This document shows, piece by piece, positions 1-9,022 of a stretch of DNA of 64,000 nucleotides. The translations under genes and the position numbers were made by a program. Every line of letters begins with the position of its first letter. Positions within the stretch are counted from its first letter, which is position 1. Under the pieces are notes generated by a model. It worked only from the letters and a program-made list of their open reading frames with translations, had not been told where the DNA came from and did no database searches. Where the stretch lies: NCBI GenBank assembly GCA_035426385.1, contig DAOLZQ010000005.1, positions 1 through 64,000 on the forward strand, written 5' to 3'. This DNA comes from Parvibacillus sp035426385 (GTDB lineage: Bacteria > Bacteroidota > Bacteroidia > Chitinophagales > Saprospiraceae).

Positions 1-375
1 TTACGAAGGGCTTTGTCCTTTGCTGATGTATAGCGCTCCTTCAGAGCTTGCATTTTGGATATCTTGACAAAGGGCTTTGCCCTTTGCTGATGTATAGCGC
101 TCCTTCAGAGCTTGTATTTTGGATATCATTACGAAGGGCTTTGTCCTTTGCTGATGTATAGCGCTCCTTCAGAGCTTGCATTTTGGATATCTTGACAAAG
201 GGCTTTGCCCTTTGCTGATGTATAGCGCTCCTTCAGAGCTTGCATTTTGACTTGTCCTAGAATAGGGTTACACCATTCCCAGGCATATGACGCTCCTTCA
301 GAGCTTGAACTACTTGATACTTTTACAAAGGGGCTACACCCTTCGCTGGTATATGACGTTTCTTCAGAACTTGAT
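1..375 (+). repeat. REP-like tandem array, direct orientation
   Basis: Six units follow each other with a period of 64-66 bp. The first four are nearly identical and alternate between two variants (period 128); the last two are degenerate. Each unit has two hairpins: a stem of the form aaagggc-ttt-gcccttt and, about 20 bp later, gctc-cttca-gagc. Changes in the second hairpin tend to keep the pairing (gctc/gagc against gttt/gaac in the unit near 357). The array lies beside an IS200-type transposase, which fits a REP/RAYT locus. Open frames across it are by-products of the repeat. Confidence 0.8.
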
Positions 376-407
376 CTTATTTTTAGAATAGCGCATGACC
401 ATGGTGG

Positions 408-520
408 TTCAGCCCTGAAAGGGCGCTATATCATAGCGAGGCGGCGAAGCCCCTCGAATGTGTCACAATACCATTCAGCCCTGAAGGGGCGTGATATCAA
501 AGCGAGGTGGTAACGCCCCT
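408..520 (-). repeat. Two inverted REP-like units
   Basis: Two copies spaced 66 bp (starting at 408 and 474) are diverged members of the array at 1-375 in the opposite orientation. Read on the minus strand they show the same order: a GC-rich hairpin (gagg...cctc), then gctat-gat-atagc, then gccc-tttca-gggc. The stems are largely different in sequence from those of the direct units but keep the pairing and the loop ttca. Confidence 0.65.
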
Positions 521-602
521 TGCACTTAATACGCGTTGAATTTTATTAGTATATTTATAAAATAAAAAGCTCAACAAAAAAATTAACAAATTACAAAATA
601 TC

Positions 603-1055
603 ATGGGTCAATCATTCGTAAAAAATTATATCCACCTTGTATTCAGTACTAAACTGCGACAACCCTTTATAGACCAGACTATTGAGGTGGAATTACATAG
701 GTACCTAGGTGGTCTATGTAATAAGTTAGATTGTCAGATAATAAAAGTCGGCGGATTTATTGACCACGTACACCTTCTCTGCCTGCTCTCCAAAAGAATT
801 GCATTAGTGCATTTGGTGGAGGAATTAAAAACCCAGTCTTCAAAGTGGATAAAAACAAAAGGGATTCAATATAAAAATTTCTATTGGCAAAATGGATATG
901 GCGTTTTTTCTGTAACCCCAAGTGAAACAGATGAAGTGATCTCCTACATCGCGAATCAACATGAGCATCATTCCAAAATGTCATTTCAAACGGAATTTCG
1001 GGAAATACTTAGCCAATTTAATATAGAATATGATGAGCGATATGTGTGGGATTGA
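603..1055 (+). CDS. IS200-like REP-associated tyrosine transposase (RAYT)
   Basis: This 150-residue protein belongs to the Y1 transposase family (IS200/IS605 TnpA-like, HUH superfamily), which cleaves and joins single-stranded DNA at hairpins. The metal-binding HUH motif is visible as DHVHLLC near residue 60. The candidate catalytic tyrosine lies in the C-terminal helix YIANQHEHH near residue 120. The length is normal for the family and the frame is intact, so it is probably functional. There is no TnpB partner. REP-like hairpin repeats flank it on both sides (1-520 and 1112-1300), the typical setting of a domesticated RAYT rather than a free insertion sequence. The ATG at 603 gives the conserved N-terminus SFVKNYIHLVFSTK. 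Confidence 0.9.
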   Translation: MGQSFVKNYIHLVFSTKLRQPFIDQTIEVELHRYLGGLCNKLDCQIIKVGGFIDHVHLLCLLSKRIALVHLVEELKTQSSKWIKTKGIQYKNFYWQNGYGVFSVTPSETDEVISYIANQHEHHSKMSFQTEFREILSQFNIEYDERYVWD

Positions 1056-1111
1056 ATTTATTGATGGGCCTGTATTGCCCTTCCTTAGGTTTGAAAATAA
1101 TTGATTTACAA

Positions 1112-1300
1112 ACAAAGGGCTTTGCCCTTTGCTGAGGTATGGCGCTCCTTCAGAGCTTGCATTTTGGATATCTTGACAAAGGGCTTTGCCCTTTGCTCTT
1201 TGCTGGTGTATTTCGCTCCTTCAGAGCTTTCAAATAAAATAAATGGTTACAAACCAAAGAGTTCATCCGATGTTGGTGTATCGAATTCCTTCAGAATTTA
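1112..1300 (+). repeat. REP-like array downstream of the transposase
   Basis: Three further direct units of the 64-bp repeat follow the transposase. The first (from 1112) is close to the main type. The second has a short tandem duplication (ctttgctctttgctg). The third (1250-1300) is degenerate, but its second hairpin reads aattc-cttca-gaatt, a paired substitution on both sides of an unchanged loop. The 288-bp stretch between the transposase and the next gene holds nothing else. Confidence 0.75.
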
Positions 1301-1343
1301 CATTTTATTTATTGAAAAACAGAGTATGAAAAACGTTTTTACC

Positions 1344-3467
1344 TTATTTTTCAGGCTTATATTCGAGTCCCATATTCCACCAAGTAAAGGCCATTTTATC
1401 TGCCAATTCTTCAATAATTTTATCAGTCGGTTTTCCGGCTCCGTGCCCGGCATCGGTTTCGATTCTAATCATGACCGGGTTGGTACAGTTTTGATGTTCC
1501 TGAAGTGTTGCAGCAAACTTAAATGAATGAGCTGGCACCACTCTGTCATCGTGATCACCAGTAGTGACGAGTGTAGCAGGATAGCATTTCTGTTGAGTAG
1601 CTGCATGTACCGGAGAATATTTATACAGGTAGTCAAACATCTCCTTACTGTCTTCGGCTGTCCCATAGTCATAAGCCCAACCTGCACCTGCGGTAAATTT
1701 ATTGTAGCGAAGCATATCCATGACACCTACTGCGGGTAGCGCCACTCTGAAGAGCTCCGGTCGCTGAGTCAAGCATGCTCCTACGAGCAACCCTCCATTG
1801 GAACCGCCACTGATGGCAAGATATTGAGGTGAGGTATATTTCTCGCTGATGAGATATTCTGCTGCAGCTATGAAGTCATCAAAAACATTTTGTTTATTCA
1901 TCTTAGTTCCGGCATCATGCCAGGTATCTCCATACTCACCACCTCCGCGCAGATTTGCCACCGCATAAATGCCGCCGGCTTCGATAGTAGCCAATATAGA
2001 TATACTAAAGTTTGGAGTCAAGCTAATGTTGAAGCCTCCATAACCATACAAGATCGTGGGGTTCTTTCCATTTAGTCCGGTGCCCTTTTTATAGGTGAGA
2101 ATCATAGGGATTTTTGTGCCATCCTTGCTGGGGTAAAATACCTGCTTACTTTCGTATTTTGACAAGTCAGCAGGAATGTTTGGCTTTTTGTAGAGTGTCG
2201 ATTTGCCGGTTTTCACATCATATGCGTAAATGGAACTGGGACTGGTATAGGATGAAAAATTATAATAGAGGGTCTTATCTATGATGCGGCCGCTGAAGCC
2301 GGAGGCTGTTCCAAGACCTGGCAATTCGATTTCTTTTATCTTCTGTCCCGTCTGACTATATTCCACTATTTCAGAAATGGCATCCTTTATGTATTGAGCA
2401 TAGACCTTGCCACCTCCTGTAGAAATGGTCATTGGGAATTCCCGCTCAGGGATGACTGTCACCCAGTTTTTGGACTCAGGCATAGAAGCGCGTGTTTTGA
2501 CCAGTCTACGGTTGGGTGCATTCAGATTCGTGGTGATATATAGGTCGTTACCTACATTGTACTCCAGGCTCTGCTCGGTGTCGAAGCCGGTGACGATGGG
2601 GACGATTTTACTTCCTTTGTCATTCAGGTCCTGAATGTATAATTCATTGCCATAGGTGGCATTGGCAGCAGAAATCACCAGGAAGCGTTCATCCTCAGTG
2701 AGGCCACCGCCTATATAGCGACGGGGAGTTTGGTCACCTCCGAAGATCAGTTGGTCAGATGACTGAGGCGTATTCAGTTTGTGAAAAAATAATTTATGTC
2801 TATCCGTCTTGCCGGACAATACTGAACCTTCTTTAGGTTTGTCATAGCTGCTGTAGTAAAAACCCGTATTTGCCCTCCACGAAACACCACTGAACTTCAC
2901 GTCTCGCAGCGGATCACCGATAAGCTTTTTGTCCGAAGTGTGCATAACTACGATGGTATTCCAGTCTGATCCACCTTTGGATAGTTGATATGCACAGTAG
3001 GTTCCATCTTTGGAAAAGCTGATATTGGAAAGTGAGACAGTGCCATCCTTCGAAAAAGTATTTGGGTCAATAAAGACCTCAGGTGCTGCGGAACCAGTCT
3101 GCCGATACATCACTGACTGATTCTGCAAGCCATCATTTTTATAGAAGTAAGTGTATTTGCCACGGGTAAAGGGGGCAGAATACTTTTCATAATTCCATAG
3201 TTCTTTCAGCCTGTTGAAAATGGTTTTTCTGAAGGGAATCTGCTCCAGATAAGCGGAAGTTACTTTATTTTCGGCTTTTACCCATTCTTTGGTTTCGGCA
3301 CTTTTGTCATCTTCCAACCAGCGATATGGATCCTGCACTACGGTACCGAAGTAGGTGTCTTCATGGGCGATTTTCTTGGTGTCCGGATATTTTCCGGTAA
3401 AAGGGTGCTGACTGTACATAGACTGTGTTAAAATACTACAAAGGAATAAGAAAATTATCTGGCGCAT
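1344..3467 (-). CDS. Prolyl oligopeptidase family serine peptidase (S9A)
   Basis: This is a secreted or periplasmic peptidase that cleaves short peptides after proline. The first ~20 residues (MRQIIFLFLCSILTQSMYSQ) form a signal peptide, so the ATG at 3467 (or the one three codons before it) is preferred over the long upstream frame to 3623. An N-terminal seven-bladed propeller of the Peptidase_S9_N type is followed by the alpha/beta hydrolase domain. The catalytic serine is in GGSNGG (near residue 555), the aspartate in HDDRVV (near 640) and the histidine in DAGHGAG (near 674). Length (about 707 residues) is normal for S9A enzymes. It is a single gene with no obvious operon partner. Confidence 0.93.
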   Translation of the reverse strand: MRQIIFLFLCSILTQSMYSQHPFTGKYPDTKKIAHEDTYFGTVVQDPYRWLEDDKSAETKEWVKAENKVTSAYLEQIPFRKTIFNRLKELWNYEKYSAPFTRGKYTYFYKNDGLQNQSVMYRQTGSAAPEVFIDPNTFSKDGTVSLSNISFSKDGTYCAYQLSKGGSDWNTIVVMHTSDKKLIGDPLRDVKFSGVSWRANTGFYYSSYDKPKEGSVLSGKTDRHKLFFHKLNTPQSSDQLIFGGDQTPRRYIGGGLTEDERFLVISAANATYGNELYIQDLNDKGSKIVPIVTGFDTEQSLEYNVGNDLYITTNLNAPNRRLVKTRASMPESKNWVTVIPEREFPMTISTGGGKVYAQYIKDAISEIVEYSQTGQKIKEIELPGLGTASGFSGRIIDKTLYYNFSSYTSPSSIYAYDVKTGKSTLYKKPNIPADLSKYESKQVFYPSKDGTKIPMILTYKKGTGLNGKNPTILYGYGGFNISLTPNFSISILATIEAGGIYAVANLRGGGEYGDTWHDAGTKMNKQNVFDDFIAAAEYLISEKYTSPQYLAISGGSNGGLLVGACLTQRPELFRVALPAVGVMDMLRYNKFTAGAGWAYDYGTAEDSKEMFDYLYKYSPVHAATQQKCYPATLVTTGDHDDRVVPAHSFKFAATLQEHQNCTNPVMIRIETDAGHGAGKPTDKIIEELADKMAFTWWNMGLEYKPEK

Positions 3468-3692
3468 ACCGGTCATATTTTTGAATCGTGAAGATAGGAG
3501 GGTTTTTGAGAATAAAAAAGGATGCTTTTGGGTGAGCTCGTTAATTGAACAAAAAATGTATTGGATAACAATTAGCTCATACTCATCAATATCAAATTTC
3601 GAGTTGTTAATTTTGGAATCCATTTAAGGTTTATCATCCTTAGATCGCGCACATTTATCATTCAGCATTTATAATTAATAATTTATAATCTA

Positions 3693-4688
3693 TCAACTCC
3701 ATGGTAGGAATTTTTCAGTTGATTTTAGGACTAATTTTGGAGTAGACGAATTTAAAAATTGTCCGCTGATGACTTGTGCGTATTTCTGGAGATAACTATC
3801 TGCCATTTTTTTGCTGTTAAAATGCTCAACTGCGTATTGATGGCAAAGTAATTTAGAAAATTGTTCTGTTTGTCGGATGGCGGCCACGTGTTCTTCTATT
3901 TTGTCAGAGAGAAATCCAACTTGGTGTGGAATTAATTCAGGTAATGATCCGTAAGGAGTGCCAAATACCGGACAACCAAAATATAAGCTTTCAATTATAG
4001 CGAGTCCGAATGGTTCATCCCAGAGTACCGGAAAAATTAATCCTTTAGAACCATTAATCAGTTTGCTTTTTTCAGTGCCACCGACCATACCCATAAATTT
4101 AATTCTAGACGGAAGTGTCAATCGAAATCCCATTCTGAAATTAACTCTATTTCCACCCAGCACATACAACTGTTGATTCTTAGTAGCGGCTACAATATCA
4201 ATTGCGCCTCGTACATTTTTTACCCGCCAGGAAGCATCACCGAGAAAATGAAAATATTCCCTCTTACTATCCAGCTCAGGTGCAGGATAATCTGACCAGT
4301 CCAGACCATTGTGTACAAATGCCGTAGCTCCATATCTCTCGGCATGATTAGCTGAGACGAAGACGGTATTTCGATCCAGAACTTCAGATTCTCCAGGGTT
4401 GCCATGCATTGTAATAATATATGGATACTCAAGGGTGGATAGATCTAAATCTTCCGGAACAGTGTTGAAGTGAATTAAATCAACATCATCTGGAATTATA
4501 GACTTAAAGTCAAAGCCATTTTTCCAGGCAATTATTTCGCCAAAATCACATCGAGAGTTTTTATTTGTGGCATAAGCTACAGTGTGCCCGGCTGTCGCCA
4601 ATTCTTTGCCAAGATACCAAACTACTCGCTCTGTGCCTCCATACCCCAACACCGGTATCGTACTTTCATTGACGATGAGGATTTTCAT
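3693..4688 (-). CDS. Glycosyltransferase family 4 protein
   Basis: This 331-residue protein has the GT-B layout. The N-terminal acceptor half begins MKILIVNESTIPVLGYGGTE, with the glycine-rich loop GYGGTE typical of GT4 enzymes. The C-terminal nucleotide-sugar half carries EPFGLAIIESLYFGCPVFG, the conserved E-x7-E motif that holds the donor sugar. It probably transfers a hexose from a nucleotide sugar to a glycan or lipid acceptor in the cytoplasm. The sequence does not show which sugar, and there is no polysaccharide cluster around it. It is a monocistronic gene between the S9A peptidase and the HupE-like gene. Confidence 0.85.
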   Translation of the reverse strand: MKILIVNESTIPVLGYGGTERVVWYLGKELATAGHTVAYATNKNSRCDFGEIIAWKNGFDFKSIIPDDVDLIHFNTVPEDLDLSTLEYPYIITMHGNPGESEVLDRNTVFVSANHAERYGATAFVHNGLDWSDYPAPELDSKREYFHFLGDASWRVKNVRGAIDIVAATKNQQLYVLGGNRVNFRMGFRLTLPSRIKFMGMVGGTEKSKLINGSKGLIFPVLWDEPFGLAIIESLYFGCPVFGTPYGSLPELIPHQVGFLSDKIEEHVAAIRQTEQFSKLLCHQYAVEHFNSKKMADSYLQKYAQVISGQFLNSSTPKLVLKSTEKFLPWS

Positions 4689-4809
4689 GAGTGTATGGCT
4701 TTTATGATCGAATTGGCTTTATATTTCTTGATAAAGGTAAAGATATGTGCAACAGTGGTTTTTTTTATGAGTTAAATGAGAATTAATATTTATTTTTCAC
4801 CTTACTAAA

Positions 4810-5403
4810 TTGACTTTGTTGGAAGATTTTGTATTTTATTTCAGGGAAGGACTGAATCATATTCTGGATTCGGGGGCCATTGATCATCAATTGTTTATTA
4901 CTGCGTTGGCGATCATATACCTTTGGAAAGATTGGAGGCAAGTACTTGTACTGGTCACAGCATTTACCATCGGACATTCGCTGACGCTGGCACTGAGTGT
5001 CCTGGATATAATTAGGTTCGATTCGCGCTGGGTAGAATTTTTAATTCCGATTACGATTATAATTACCGCGGTAGTTAATCTGTTTCACCGAGATTTTTCG
5101 AATAGGGGATTGCGTATCAATTATTTCCTCGCCTTATTTTTTGGTCTGATACACGGTATGGGCTTCGCCAATACCATTCGGATGATGCTGGCCACTGATC
5201 AGTCATTGCTGACGGGCCTCTTTGCCTTCAATGTAGGTCTAGAAGTAGGACAGATTGCAGTTGTCTTCGTGATATTATCACTCTCTTGGCTGATGGTGAA
5301 TAAACTTAAGTTAGCGAGGCGCTATTGGATTAATATTATCTCCGGCATCATCTTACTCATGTCGCTCCAGATGGCATTGACGAGAATTCCAGGGTATAAT
5401 TAA
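4810..5403 (+). CDS. HupE/UreJ-like membrane protein, copy 1
   Basis: This polytopic inner-membrane protein of 197 residues has about six predicted membrane segments and resembles the HupE/UreJ_2 family, whose better known members are linked to nickel or cobalt uptake. Signature stretches are AIDHQLF, FTIGHSLTLALS, GLIHGMGFAN and FNVGLEVGQ. The frame has no ATG: an upstream stop sits at 4777 and the first plausible start is TTG at 4810. It has no signal peptide, unlike its paralogue at 35765-36412, with which it aligns along its length. Its stop overlaps the asnS stop tail to tail by 3 bp. Substrate is unknown. Confidence 0.8.
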   Translation: MTLLEDFVFYFREGLNHILDSGAIDHQLFITALAIIYLWKDWRQVLVLVTAFTIGHSLTLALSVLDIIRFDSRWVEFLIPITIIITAVVNLFHRDFSNRGLRINYFLALFFGLIHGMGFANTIRMMLATDQSLLTGLFAFNVGLEVGQIAVVFVILSLSWLMVNKLKLARRYWINIISGIILLMSLQMALTRIPGYN

Positions 5404-6914
5404 GGAAATAAGCGACCATACCTTCTCGGGAAGGGAATGGTCTCCCGCATGTGATCAAGACCACAGACCCAACGAACCATGCGTTCCAGACCGAGTCCAA
5501 AGCCGGCATGCGGTACCGATCCAAAGCGGCGCAGGTCAAGGTACCACTCAAATGATTCCTGTGGCAACTTGTGCTCTGCTATCTTGCGCAGGAGAATATT
5601 GATATCTGTCTCCCGCTCTGAACCACCGATGATCTCACCGTAGCCGTCCGGCGCCAGCAGATCCACACCCTTGACGAGTGAAGGATCGCCATCGACTTCC
5701 TTCATATAAAACGACTTGATGGGTGCGGGCCAGTTGTACACCATGACGGGTGCGTCAAATACCCTGGTCAACACTGTCTCATCGCTATTGCCGAAATCAT
5801 TCTCATCGCTGAAATGGCGCGCCGACTCAATCCATTGCGGGATATTACGAACCTTCTCGGTATTGAACTCGATATCCTTGCGCAGTTGCAATATTCGGCC
5901 TTCGTGAAATCGCTTTTCACCCTTCGAGGCGGTTTTGATTTTTTCTTCGCGTTCTGCGATCTCACTTTGTAAATCCACCAATTGCTGACGCGCTTCTTCC
6001 AGGTCTGCTTCTTGTACTCGGATGGCATTCTTGCCATTCACTTCCAGTTCGCCGCGAAGTATCTTGGCAGCGTCAGCATGTGTGACACGTGGGAAGGGTT
6101 GAAACACATTTTCTAGGCGACTCACGTCACGATTCAGTACTTCAAGTTCGATCTTGCAGCGATCCAGCATCCGACCGATGAGGCTTTTGATAAACTCCTC
6201 GATCAGTTGCATGTCCATTTCGAGATCATAAAAGGCCATTTCTGGTTCGATCATCCAGAATTCAGACAAGTGTCTGGGCGTGTCTGACTTCTCGGCTCTA
6301 AAGGTAGGTCCGAAAGTATATATTTTACCTTGTGCCATAGCCATAGCCTCACCGTAAAGTTGACCACTCTGGGATAAATAGGCTGGTTGGCCAAAGAAAT
6401 CGGTTTCGAAGAGGGTGGTGGTACCTTCTACTGCATTGCCGGTAAAGAGCGGCGAATCCATCTGAATAAATCCCCGGCTTTGAAAAAAATCGTGGATTCC
6501 CATGATAATTTCATTTCGTACCCGCATGATGGCCCATTGGCGGCGCGAGCGTAACCACAGGTGGCGGTTATTGGACAGGAAGGTGACTCCGTGTTCCTTA
6601 TTGGAGATCGGATATTCTTCAGATAAGTGTATGATCTGGAGGTCAGTAGCCTGCATTTCATATCCACCGATTTGTTTTTCATCCTGCACTATGGTGCCGG
6701 TTACTTCGAAGGAGCTCTCTTGAGTTAGCTTTGAAGCAGCCTCAAATCCGGCTTCGGACACACTGTCTGCGCTGACTACGACCTGACAAAAGCCGGTGCC
6801 ATCACGCATGACGATGAAAAAGAGGCCTTTACCCGAGCGGATACCACTGACCCAACCCTTTAGTGTGGCTTGCTGTCCTGCATAGTTTGCGAGTTCATTG
6901 ATGTACTGATGCAT
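5400..6914 (-). CDS. asnS: Asparagine-tRNA ligase
   Basis: This class IIb aminoacyl-tRNA synthetase charges tRNA-Asn with asparagine. The N-terminal OB-fold anticodon-binding domain (TLKGWVSGIR) is followed by the catalytic domain with motif 2 (FRAEKSDTPRHLSEFWM) and motif 3 (GFGLGLERMVRW). About 60 charged, coiled-coil-like residues (roughly 295-355, containing EEARQQLVDL and SEIAEREEKI) are inserted in the catalytic domain, which explains the 504-residue length against about 460 in most bacteria. The ATG at 6914 is preferred over an in-frame TTG at 6926 because a -7 box lies at 6942-6949, leaving a short leader. It overlaps the HupE-like gene by 3 bp at the stops. Confidence 0.95.
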   Translation of the reverse strand: MHQYINELANYAGQQATLKGWVSGIRSGKGLFFIVMRDGTGFCQVVVSADSVSEAGFEAASKLTQESSFEVTGTIVQDEKQIGGYEMQATDLQIIHLSEEYPISNKEHGVTFLSNNRHLWLRSRRQWAIMRVRNEIIMGIHDFFQSRGFIQMDSPLFTGNAVEGTTTLFETDFFGQPAYLSQSGQLYGEAMAMAQGKIYTFGPTFRAEKSDTPRHLSEFWMIEPEMAFYDLEMDMQLIEEFIKSLIGRMLDRCKIELEVLNRDVSRLENVFQPFPRVTHADAAKILRGELEVNGKNAIRVQEADLEEARQQLVDLQSEIAEREEKIKTASKGEKRFHEGRILQLRKDIEFNTEKVRNIPQWIESARHFSDENDFGNSDETVLTRVFDAPVMVYNWPAPIKSFYMKEVDGDPSLVKGVDLLAPDGYGEIIGGSERETDINILLRKIAEHKLPQESFEWYLDLRRFGSVPHAGFGLGLERMVRWVCGLDHMRETIPFPRRYGRLFP

Positions 6915-6941
6915 AGTTGATTGCAAAATTTAATTTGGCTG

Positions 6942-6949
6942 CAAATATA
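6942..6949 (-). promoter_or_regulatory. Bacteroidota -7 promoter box of asnS
   Basis: The minus strand reads TATATTTG, a perfect match to the phylum's TAnnTTTG -7 element, 28 bp before the chosen asnS ATG. No clear -33 TTTG is seen. Confidence 0.5.
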
Positions 6950-7057
6950 ACCGTTTAAATATTTTAAAGAGAAGCCTGAATGGTTAATACTCTTAGAATT
7001 GGCTTGCTGTCGAATATCATTTTTTTTAACTAACTTCGAAATAACTCCATAATAGCA

Positions 7058-7933
7058 ATGACTACAACATTGGACCCTAATATAATCGAACTGATACAAG
7101 CACACTGTGGAATGGAAATCCGGCGTGTAGTACGTTTAGTCGGCGACGATATCCAACAGGCTTATCAACTGTATGACGGCGAGCACTTCTATTTTTTGAA
7201 AGCCAGTATTAATCCAGCTTACCCGGATATTTTTATAAAGGAGGTTGCCGGATTGTCAGCGTTGAAAGATTACTTTCTAGGTATAGTACCTAAAGTCATC
7301 TTTGCGGGTCAGTGTGAGTATAGAAGTTTTTTGATGTTAGAGTGGCTTGAAGCGCAGATACCTAAGACTGTTGATTGGGAGTCATTTGGCCGTCAACTGG
7401 CTTGTATGCATAGACAACCCCAACTTTACTTCGGCTTCAGCACGGATAATTATATAGCGACTTTGATCCAATCAAATACTGCAGCACTATATTGGGATAA
7501 CTTCTTTATTTATCAACGGTTACTGCCACTGGCTGAGATACTAGTACAAAATGATCAGTTTTTTGCGGGAGATATCGCTAGAATTCACCAATTGGAGAGG
7601 CATATTTCTTCTATATTTCCACCGGAAAGACCTGCTCTACTTCACGGCGATCTATGGTCAGGCAATTGTATGTGCATTAAGCAGGGATTTACACTGTATG
7701 ATCCAGCTGTGTATTATGGACATAGAGAAATGGATCTGGCAATGGCAAGATTATTTGGTGGATTTCCAAGCAGTTTTTTTTCAGCATATGAAGAAGTATA
7801 CCCACTTGAAAAAAACTGGAAGGAGCGATTGATGTTGGCGCAATTGTATCCCATTTTGGTGCATGCTATTTTATTTGGGGGTAATTATGTTATAGAGGCT
7901 AGACATATTTTGAAGTCTTATAGTACTGAATAA
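7058..7933 (+). CDS. Fructosamine kinase family protein
   Basis: This 291-residue protein has the aminoglycoside-phosphotransferase-like fold of ketosamine-3-kinases, which phosphorylate sugar adducts on lysines so that they fall off (protein deglycation). The catalytic loop is HGDLWSGN (196-203). The metal-binding aspartate follows in DPAVYYGHREMDLAM (from 215). Length matches the family (about 285-300). The upstream NYIATLIQSN stretch corresponds to the conserved substrate-loop region of this family. It is a lone gene between asnS (divergent) and a convergent GT9 gene. Whether the substrate is a fructosamine or a ribulosamine cannot be told. Confidence 0.88.
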   Translation: MTTTLDPNIIELIQAHCGMEIRRVVRLVGDDIQQAYQLYDGEHFYFLKASINPAYPDIFIKEVAGLSALKDYFLGIVPKVIFAGQCEYRSFLMLEWLEAQIPKTVDWESFGRQLACMHRQPQLYFGFSTDNYIATLIQSNTAALYWDNFFIYQRLLPLAEILVQNDQFFAGDIARIHQLERHISSIFPPERPALLHGDLWSGNCMCIKQGFTLYDPAVYYGHREMDLAMARLFGGFPSSFFSAYEEVYPLEKNWKERLMLAQLYPILVHAILFGGNYVIEARHILKSYSTE

Positions 7934-7965
7934 TTTTTTTACCAAAAAAAAGCAAGCGTGATTAA

Positions 7966-8949
7966 TTAATCGAAGAGAGCGGAGACAATCATTTTTGCGT
8001 CTAATCTGCTCAGGCACATCGGTTCACCAAAGCGACAGGTATTTTTCAGGCAGGGTGCGCACGGCAGGCCGGGTAGTCGAATTACTTTAACCCATTCCCT
8101 ATTCACCGGTGCAGTGTTGGCTTCATTTCCGGCGCCAAAGAGGACGACGGTGGGAACCTGAAAGGCATTGCAGAGGTGCGCTATACCGGAGTCGGTACTG
8201 ATGGCTAGGTCCATGTCAGAGATCAGTTCAAACAATTGGGGTAAGTTTGATTTGCCGGCCCAATTGTGCACTGCGGACTGAGTTTGTAATGCCGGGTCAA
8301 GAAGACCGACGTGAGCCACATCCCGCGGTCCACCACTTAGATAGATATCCATGTCGTGCTGTAACATTTCGCTGAGTATGGCATCAGCCAGTGAGATCGG
8401 CATGCGTCGGGACTGTGCTTCTGAATTGATATTTAGCAGAACCTTAGGCCGGGTGCGTGCGCTCTTCTTGCTATTTAAGTGAATAGTCGGAAGTGGAATC
8501 TCATTTCCTACAAAGTACTCCAGCAAGGCATTGTACTCTTCTGCTCTATGCAGACCGGTGGGCTTAGTCAGCGGAGTGGTGAGCAATATATTGCGCCACT
8601 GACCCTTATATCCCACCCGGAGTTTAGCGCCACTAAAATATCCGATGAGCGCTGACGACAGTGAATCAGGTAGGGAGAAGAATAGATCAAAAGTTCGCTT
8701 GTTTTTCAAACTTTGACCGAATCTTCTAAGCCCGAAAAATCCACGGAATTTATCTCTCTCGATGGTGAAAATCTCGGTTATACCGCTCTCATAATTCAGT
8801 AGTGGTGCATATTCCTTTTTTACAATGACAGAAATGGTTGCCTCCGGAAATTCACTCTTCACATTATTGAGGAAGGGCAGGCTCATGATGATATCTCCCA
8901 GCCAGTTGGGCAGCCGGATCAGAATATGCTTTATTTCAGGGTGTGCCAC
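7966..8949 (-). CDS. Glycosyltransferase family 9 (heptosyltransferase-like)
   Basis: This 327-residue GT-B enzyme resembles ADP-heptose:LPS heptosyltransferases, which build the inner core of lipopolysaccharide on the cytoplasmic side. It begins with LIRLPNWLGDIIMSLPFL, the WaaC/WaaF-type N-terminus. The C-terminal half has DLAISTDSGIAHLCNAFQVP and VVLFGAGNEANTAP, the conserved donor-binding region. A cysteine-rich tail (CAPCLKNTCRFGEPMCL) is common in these enzymes. The start is GTG at 8949, since no ATG precedes the conserved N-terminus. It is alone here, not in a core-LPS cluster, so WaaF function is likely but not certain. Confidence 0.87.
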   Translation of the reverse strand: MAHPEIKHILIRLPNWLGDIIMSLPFLNNVKSEFPEATISVIVKKEYAPLLNYESGITEIFTIERDKFRGFFGLRRFGQSLKNKRTFDLFFSLPDSLSSALIGYFSGAKLRVGYKGQWRNILLTTPLTKPTGLHRAEEYNALLEYFVGNEIPLPTIHLNSKKSARTRPKVLLNINSEAQSRRMPISLADAILSEMLQHDMDIYLSGGPRDVAHVGLLDPALQTQSAVHNWAGKSNLPQLFELISDMDLAISTDSGIAHLCNAFQVPTVVLFGAGNEANTAPVNREWVKVIRLPGLPCAPCLKNTCRFGEPMCLSRLDAKMIVSALFD

Positions 8950-9022
8950 CCTAGCTTATTTGTGTGTATTTATAAAAATATCGTACCATTATTTATATTA
9001 GAGTCTTAACACTGGTCTATCT

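Noticed and set aside
247..513. Open frame of 88 codons across the left repeat array
   Set aside because: It runs through direct and inverted repeat units and has repeat-derived sequence; no protein family is recognisable.
1..520. CRISPR array
   Set aside because: The repeated part makes up nearly the whole 64-bp period, there are no unique spacers and no cas genes.
1101..1526. Plus-strand frame of 141 codons after the transposase
   Set aside because: The first part is repeat sequence and the second is antisense to the prolyl oligopeptidase.
3468..3623. N-terminal extension of the prolyl oligopeptidase
   Set aside because: It would bury the signal peptide 50 residues inside the protein; the ATG at 3467 or 3476 is better.
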